DNA of 6,911 nucleotides from Planctomycetaceae bacterium (GTDB lineage Bacteria; Planctomycetota; Phycisphaerae; Phycisphaerales; SM1A02): contig JAIYBS010000181.1 in NCBI GenBank assembly GCA_027488415.1, positions 1 through 6,911 on the forward strand. Direction: 5' to 3'. Positions 4,612-6,911 of the stretch are shown piece by piece. Below the pieces are notes generated by a model. The model ran no database searches and was not told the origin of the DNA. It saw only the letters and a list, made by a program, of their open reading frames with translations. How positions within the stretch are numbered: position 1 is the stretch's first letter; every line of letters begins with the position of its first letter. Made by a program: the position numbers and the translations under genes.

Positions 4612-5367
4612 ATGCTCCGACTGCCCGCCGCCGCGACGATCGCCATCCTGACCTCCTGCGGCGAGCCGCAGGCCGCATCGCCCGCGCCGGTCACGCCGGC
4701 CGCGCCGAAGCCGGCGGCATCCTCCCCGGCCTCGACGGCCGCGACGACGAAGGAGCCCGGCTTCGTCCCGCTCTTCAACGGCACGGACCTCTCGGGATGG
4801 ACCGGCGACACCGCGGGCTACCTCGTCGAGGGCGGCGCCATCGCCTGCGGGCCGAAGGGCACCAACCTCTACACCGCGCGCGAGTACTCGAACTTCGTGC
4901 TCCGCCTCTCGTTCCGGCTCGCGCCCGGCGCGAACAACGGCATCGGCATCCGTGCGCCGCTCACGGGCGACGCCGCCTACGAGGGCATGGAGGTCCAGGT
5001 GCTCGACGACGGCCACGAGAAGTACAAGGGCTGGCTCAAGGACTGGCAGCGCCACGGCAGCGTGTACGGCATCGCCGCAAGCGACGGGAGCACCGCGGCG
5101 CTTCGACCTGCCGGCGAGTGGAACGACGAGGAGATCGTGGTGGACGGCAGGCGCGTCAAGGTCACGCTGAACGGCCGGGCGATCCTCGACGTCGACCTCG
5201 ACGAGGCCATGCGCGGCGGCACCCGCAGCGGCAAGGACCACCCGGGGGCCCGTCGCGCGTCGGGACACGTCGGCTTCCTCGGCCACGGGGACCGGGTCGA
5301 GTACCGAGACATCCGCATCCTCGAACTGCCTGCGGCGGCGGCGGCGCAAACGCCGAAGAAGGGCTAA
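4612..5367 (+). CDS. DUF1080 / 3-keto-disaccharide hydrolase family lipoprotein
   Basis: A 251-residue envelope protein of the DUF1080 family, a concanavalin-like β-sandwich fold named 3-keto-disaccharide hydrolase in Pfam after members that cleave 3-keto-glycosides. It has a short signal with lipobox L13-T-S-C16, then an Ala/Pro/Ser/Thr-rich tether (17-47) typical of lipoproteins that stand off the membrane. The domain follows: GFVPLFNGTDLSGW (50-63), NLYTAREYSNFVLRLSFRL (85-103), GANNGIGIRAP (106-116), YEGMEVQVLDDG (123-134), HGSVYGI (148-154), GEWND (168-172), VTLNG (184-188) and GHVGFLGHGDRVEYRDIRIL (218-237). All expected blocks are present. The start is fixed at 4612 because an in-frame TAG lies at 4600-4602. 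No Shine-Dalgarno sequence is visible. It is divergent from the DUF72/dehydrogenase operon, and the permease gene follows after 4 bp. The family is strongly expanded in Planctomycetota, so substrate cannot be assigned. Confidence 0.93.
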   Translation: MLRLPAAATIAILTSCGEPQAASPAPVTPAAPKPAASSPASTAATTKEPGFVPLFNGTDLSGWTGDTAGYLVEGGAIACGPKGTNLYTAREYSNFVLRLSFRLAPGANNGIGIRAPLTGDAAYEGMEVQVLDDGHEKYKGWLKDWQRHGSVYGIAASDGSTAALRPAGEWNDEEIVVDGRRVKVTLNGRAILDVDLDEAMRGGTRSGKDHPGARRASGHVGFLGHGDRVEYRDIRILELPAAAAAQTPKKG

Positions 5368-5371
5368 AGCC

Positions 5372-6478
5372 ATGCCCTTCCAGCCCTCACCAGCACCGGC
5401 CCCCGCGGGCGCCGCGCCCGACCAGCAGCAGCCCCAGCAGCAGCGCGGCCGCGGCCTCTCCATCCTGCTGACGCTCGCCTGCATCGTGGTCGTCGCCGCC
5501 GGCGTGCGCGAGGCGGCGACCGTCATCACGCCGATCCTCGCCGCGGCGTTCATCGCGATGATCGCGATCCTGCCGCTGGCGCTCCTGCAGGGAAAGCTCG
5601 GCCTCCCGCGCTGGCTCGCGCTCCTCATCGTGCTGGCCCTCACCATCGGCGGCGCGCTCGGCATCGGCTACTACCTCAGCCAGTCCGCGGCGGCGATCAA
5701 GCCGCTGCTCCCCGAGTACGAGTCGCGCATCGACGGATTCATCCTCGACGGCCTCGAGGCGCTCAAGGCGCGCGGCGTCGAGGTCGACCCCGAGCGCGTG
5801 CTCGCCGAGGCCCACAACTGGAAGATCGCCGACTTCGCCGACGTGATCGTGCTGTCGCTCGCCAAGGTGCTGCAGAACTTCCTGTTCGTCCTGATGGTGA
5901 GCGCATTCATCATCGCCGAGGCCTCGAGCTTCCCCGCGAAGATGCGCGTGGCGTTCCCGGGCGCGATGTCCAACAGCGGGCTCGCGAGCGTCGCGGACAA
6001 GATTCGCTCGTTCCTGGTGGTGATCACGCAGCTGAACGTGGTCATGGCGGTGATCAACTGGGTCGCGTGCATGGCGCTCGGGGTGCCGTTCGCGTTCCTG
6101 CTCTCGTTCCTCGTCTTCTTCCTGAACTACATCCCCACCATCGGCTCGATCGCCGCGAGCCTGCTCGTGGTGACGATCACGCTCGTGACGCACGGCTGGG
6201 GCGCGGCGATCGCGATGGCCGCGGTGCAGGCGGTGATGGGCGTCGTGGTGGGCAGCGTGCTGCAGCCGAAGATGCTCGGCTCGCGGCTCGGGCTCTCGCC
6301 GCTCGTCGTCCTGCTCTCCCTCGTCGTGTGGGGGTACCTGCTCGGCATCGCCGGCATGTTCTTCGCGGTGCCGCTGACGATCATCGTGAAGATCGTGCTC
6401 GACTCCACGGACGACCTGCGGTCGCTCTCGGTGCTGCTCGGCGACGCCGCCGGCGCGCGCGAGGCGGAGAAGCGGTGA
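5372..6478 (+). CDS. AI-2E family transporter (UPF0118 permease)
   Basis: A 368-residue inner-membrane protein of the AI-2E (UPF0118/PerM) family. Characterised members include the AI-2 exporter TqsA and some Na+/H+ antiporters, so substrate is unknown. A Pro/Ala/Gln-rich cytoplasmic tail (1-28, containing QQQPQQQ) precedes the core. Likely membrane segments are near 30-46, 50-72, 80-101, 164-183, 214-236, 237-257, 258-274, 277-297 and 308-340, with a long soluble loop at about 104-160, as the family has. Signature motifs are clear: LNYIPTIGSI (251-260) and QPKMLGSRLGLSPLVVLLSL (298-317), then VVWGYLLGIAGMFFAVPLT (318-336). Length is normal. AGGG at 5360-5363, 8 nt upstream of the ATG, is a fair ribosome site. 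The gene starts 4 bp after the DUF1080 stop and ends 4 bp before the methyltransferase start, so the three form one operon. Confidence 0.94.
   Translation: MPFQPSPAPAPAGAAPDQQQPQQQRGRGLSILLTLACIVVVAAGVREAATVITPILAAAFIAMIAILPLALLQGKLGLPRWLALLIVLALTIGGALGIGYYLSQSAAAIKPLLPEYESRIDGFILDGLEALKARGVEVDPERVLAEAHNWKIADFADVIVLSLAKVLQNFLFVLMVSAFIIAEASSFPAKMRVAFPGAMSNSGLASVADKIRSFLVVITQLNVVMAVINWVACMALGVPFAFLLSFLVFFLNYIPTIGSIAASLLVVTITLVTHGWGAAIAMAAVQAVMGVVVGSVLQPKMLGSRLGLSPLVVLLSLVVWGYLLGIAGMFFAVPLTIIVKIVLDSTDDLRSLSVLLGDAAGAREAEKR
5423..5443 (+). repeat. Short CAG codon repeat in the permease N-terminus
   Basis: Three CAG codons, one CCC codon, then three CAG codons encode QQQPQQQ in the cytoplasmic tail of the AI-2E permease, ahead of the first membrane segment. 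It is a low-complexity stretch likely to vary in length between strains. Confidence 0.6.
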
Positions 6479-6487
6479 CGCGGTGAC
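6472..6487 (+). repeat. 8-bp perfect tandem duplication at the permease/methyltransferase junction
   Basis: GCGGTGAC occurs twice back to back (6472-6479 and 6480-6487). The first copy carries the permease stop (TGA 6476-6478) and the second carries the methyltransferase GTG start (6483-6485). Each copy contains GTGA, the sequence of a classic 4-bp stop/start overlap. Confidence 0.75.
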
Positions 6488-6911
6488 GGGCGGCGCGCAC
6501 GACGCGGCGCTCGCGCCGTGGGAGGCGCTGGCGCGGCCGGACGCGGCGCCGCTCCTCGACGCGCTCCGCGGGACGGGCGACTCCCCGCCGCCGTCGCTCA
6601 TCGAGCGGCTCCGGCGCGGACACGATCCGGCGACGGTCAACGCGGCGATCTCGCTGAGCGCGGCCCGCACCCGGGCGCGCGCGAAGTTCGGCGCCCGCGC
6701 CGAGACGCTCTGGTGCCTGCCGTCCCACGTCGAGATGGCGACCTCTCCCGCGGTCGCGCGACTGAAGGCGATGCGCTTCCGCCGTGCCGGGGCCGGGCGG
6801 ATCGACGACCTCTGCTGCGGGATCGGCGGCGATCTCCTGGAGCTCGCGCAGGCCTGCGAGGCGACCGGCGCGGATCTCGATCCGGTGGCAGCGTGGATGG
6901 CCGCGCGGAAC
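6483..6911 (+). CDS. THUMP-like class I SAM-dependent methyltransferase, N-terminal part (runs off right edge)
   Basis: An open frame from a GTG at 6483 to the window edge gives 143 residues with no stop. Its helical N-terminal part (about 10-70) is followed by RARAKFGARAETLWCLP (64-80), then EMATSPAVARLKAMRFR (84-100). The glycine-rich SAM-binding motif I is DLCCGIGGDLLELA (109-122), and the acidic end of β2 is in GADLDP (129-134), with WMAARN after it. This order (AR.KF, then ..A.L..AT...VA..R..RF, then DLCCGIGGD) is what I know from class I methyltransferases carrying a C-terminal THUMP-like domain, about 400 residues long and often taken to act on RNA; substrate and function are not established. 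Roughly the last two thirds would lie beyond the window. The GTG start lies 4 bp after the permease stop inside a tandem duplication; the only purine-rich signal (GGAG near 6466) is too far upstream to be convincing. An earlier GTG at 6475 is out of frame and reaches a stop after three codons. Confidence 0.85.
   Translation, partial: MTGGAHDAALAPWEALARPDAAPLLDALRGTGDSPPPSLIERLRRGHDPATVNAAISLSAARTRARAKFGARAETLWCLPSHVEMATSPAVARLKAMRFRRAGAGRIDDLCCGIGGDLLELAQACEATGADLDPVAAWMAARN

Noticed and set aside
2357..4651. A 764-codon open frame on the plus strand opposite the dehydrogenase and DUF72 genes
   Set aside because: Composition is Val/Arg/Ala/Glu/His-rich with no recognisable motif, while the opposite strand encodes two clear protein families across the same bases. 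It is an antisense shadow.
1935..4811. A 958-codon open frame on the minus strand running across several genes
   Set aside because: It crosses the DUF72 and dehydrogenase genes out of frame and is an Arg/Ala/Gly-rich shadow caused by high GC. Only its last 96 codons, after the ATG at 2225, look like a real protein (lipoprotein signal, non-shadow composition).
5387..6670. A 427-codon minus-strand frame opposite the permease
   Set aside because: Arg/His/Glu-rich shadow of a membrane-protein gene with clear AI-2E motifs on the plus strand.

Overview
This is a GC-rich window with dense, short-spaced genes, weak or absent Shine-Dalgarno sequences at many starts, several lipoprotein signals and a DUF1080 protein. 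The truncated gene at the left edge has a 'DPSRTGYFEHTPTSIPIL' segment that I associate with planctomycete polysaccharide-export lipoproteins. Together these suggest a Planctomycetota bacterium, possibly of the Phycisphaerae; this is inference from style and family content, not proof. No rRNA, tRNA, CRISPR array or mobile element is visible.

Layout. Bases 1-140 (minus) hold the 5' part of a polysaccharide-export-type lipoprotein gene running off the left edge. A 211-bp spacer contains overlapping inverted repeats and a perfect TTGACA hexamer. Then come pyrB (minus, aspartate carbamoyltransferase, pyrimidine synthesis) and, divergent from it across 51 bp, a calcineurin-like metallophosphoesterase whose usual GNHD motif reads GNKD. 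The phosphoesterase converges on, and overlaps by 16 bp, the end of a leftward operon. In transcription order that operon is a DUF72 TIM-barrel protein, a periplasmic PQQ-type glucose/sorbosone dehydrogenase and a small orphan lipoprotein, with spacings of 9 and 2 bp. Divergent from it, with as little as 35 bp between starts, is a rightward operon: a DUF1080 (3-keto-disaccharide hydrolase family) lipoprotein, an AI-2E-family membrane permease, and the N-terminal part of a THUMP-like class I SAM-dependent methyltransferase that runs off the right edge.

How the genes may work together. The sugar dehydrogenase and the DUF1080 lipoprotein both carry export signals and sit in back-to-back operons, so an envelope sugar-processing role is plausible: one oxidises sugars, the other belongs to a family that cleaves 3-keto-glycosides. 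The other members (DUF72, AI-2E permease, methyltransferase, orphan lipoprotein) have no established link to this. Most of the window is recognisable chromosomal housekeeping and accessory metabolism. The more unusual signals are the GNKD substitution, an 8-bp tandem duplication at the permease/methyltransferase junction, a GATC-rich repeat patch inside pyrB, and the orphan lipoprotein.
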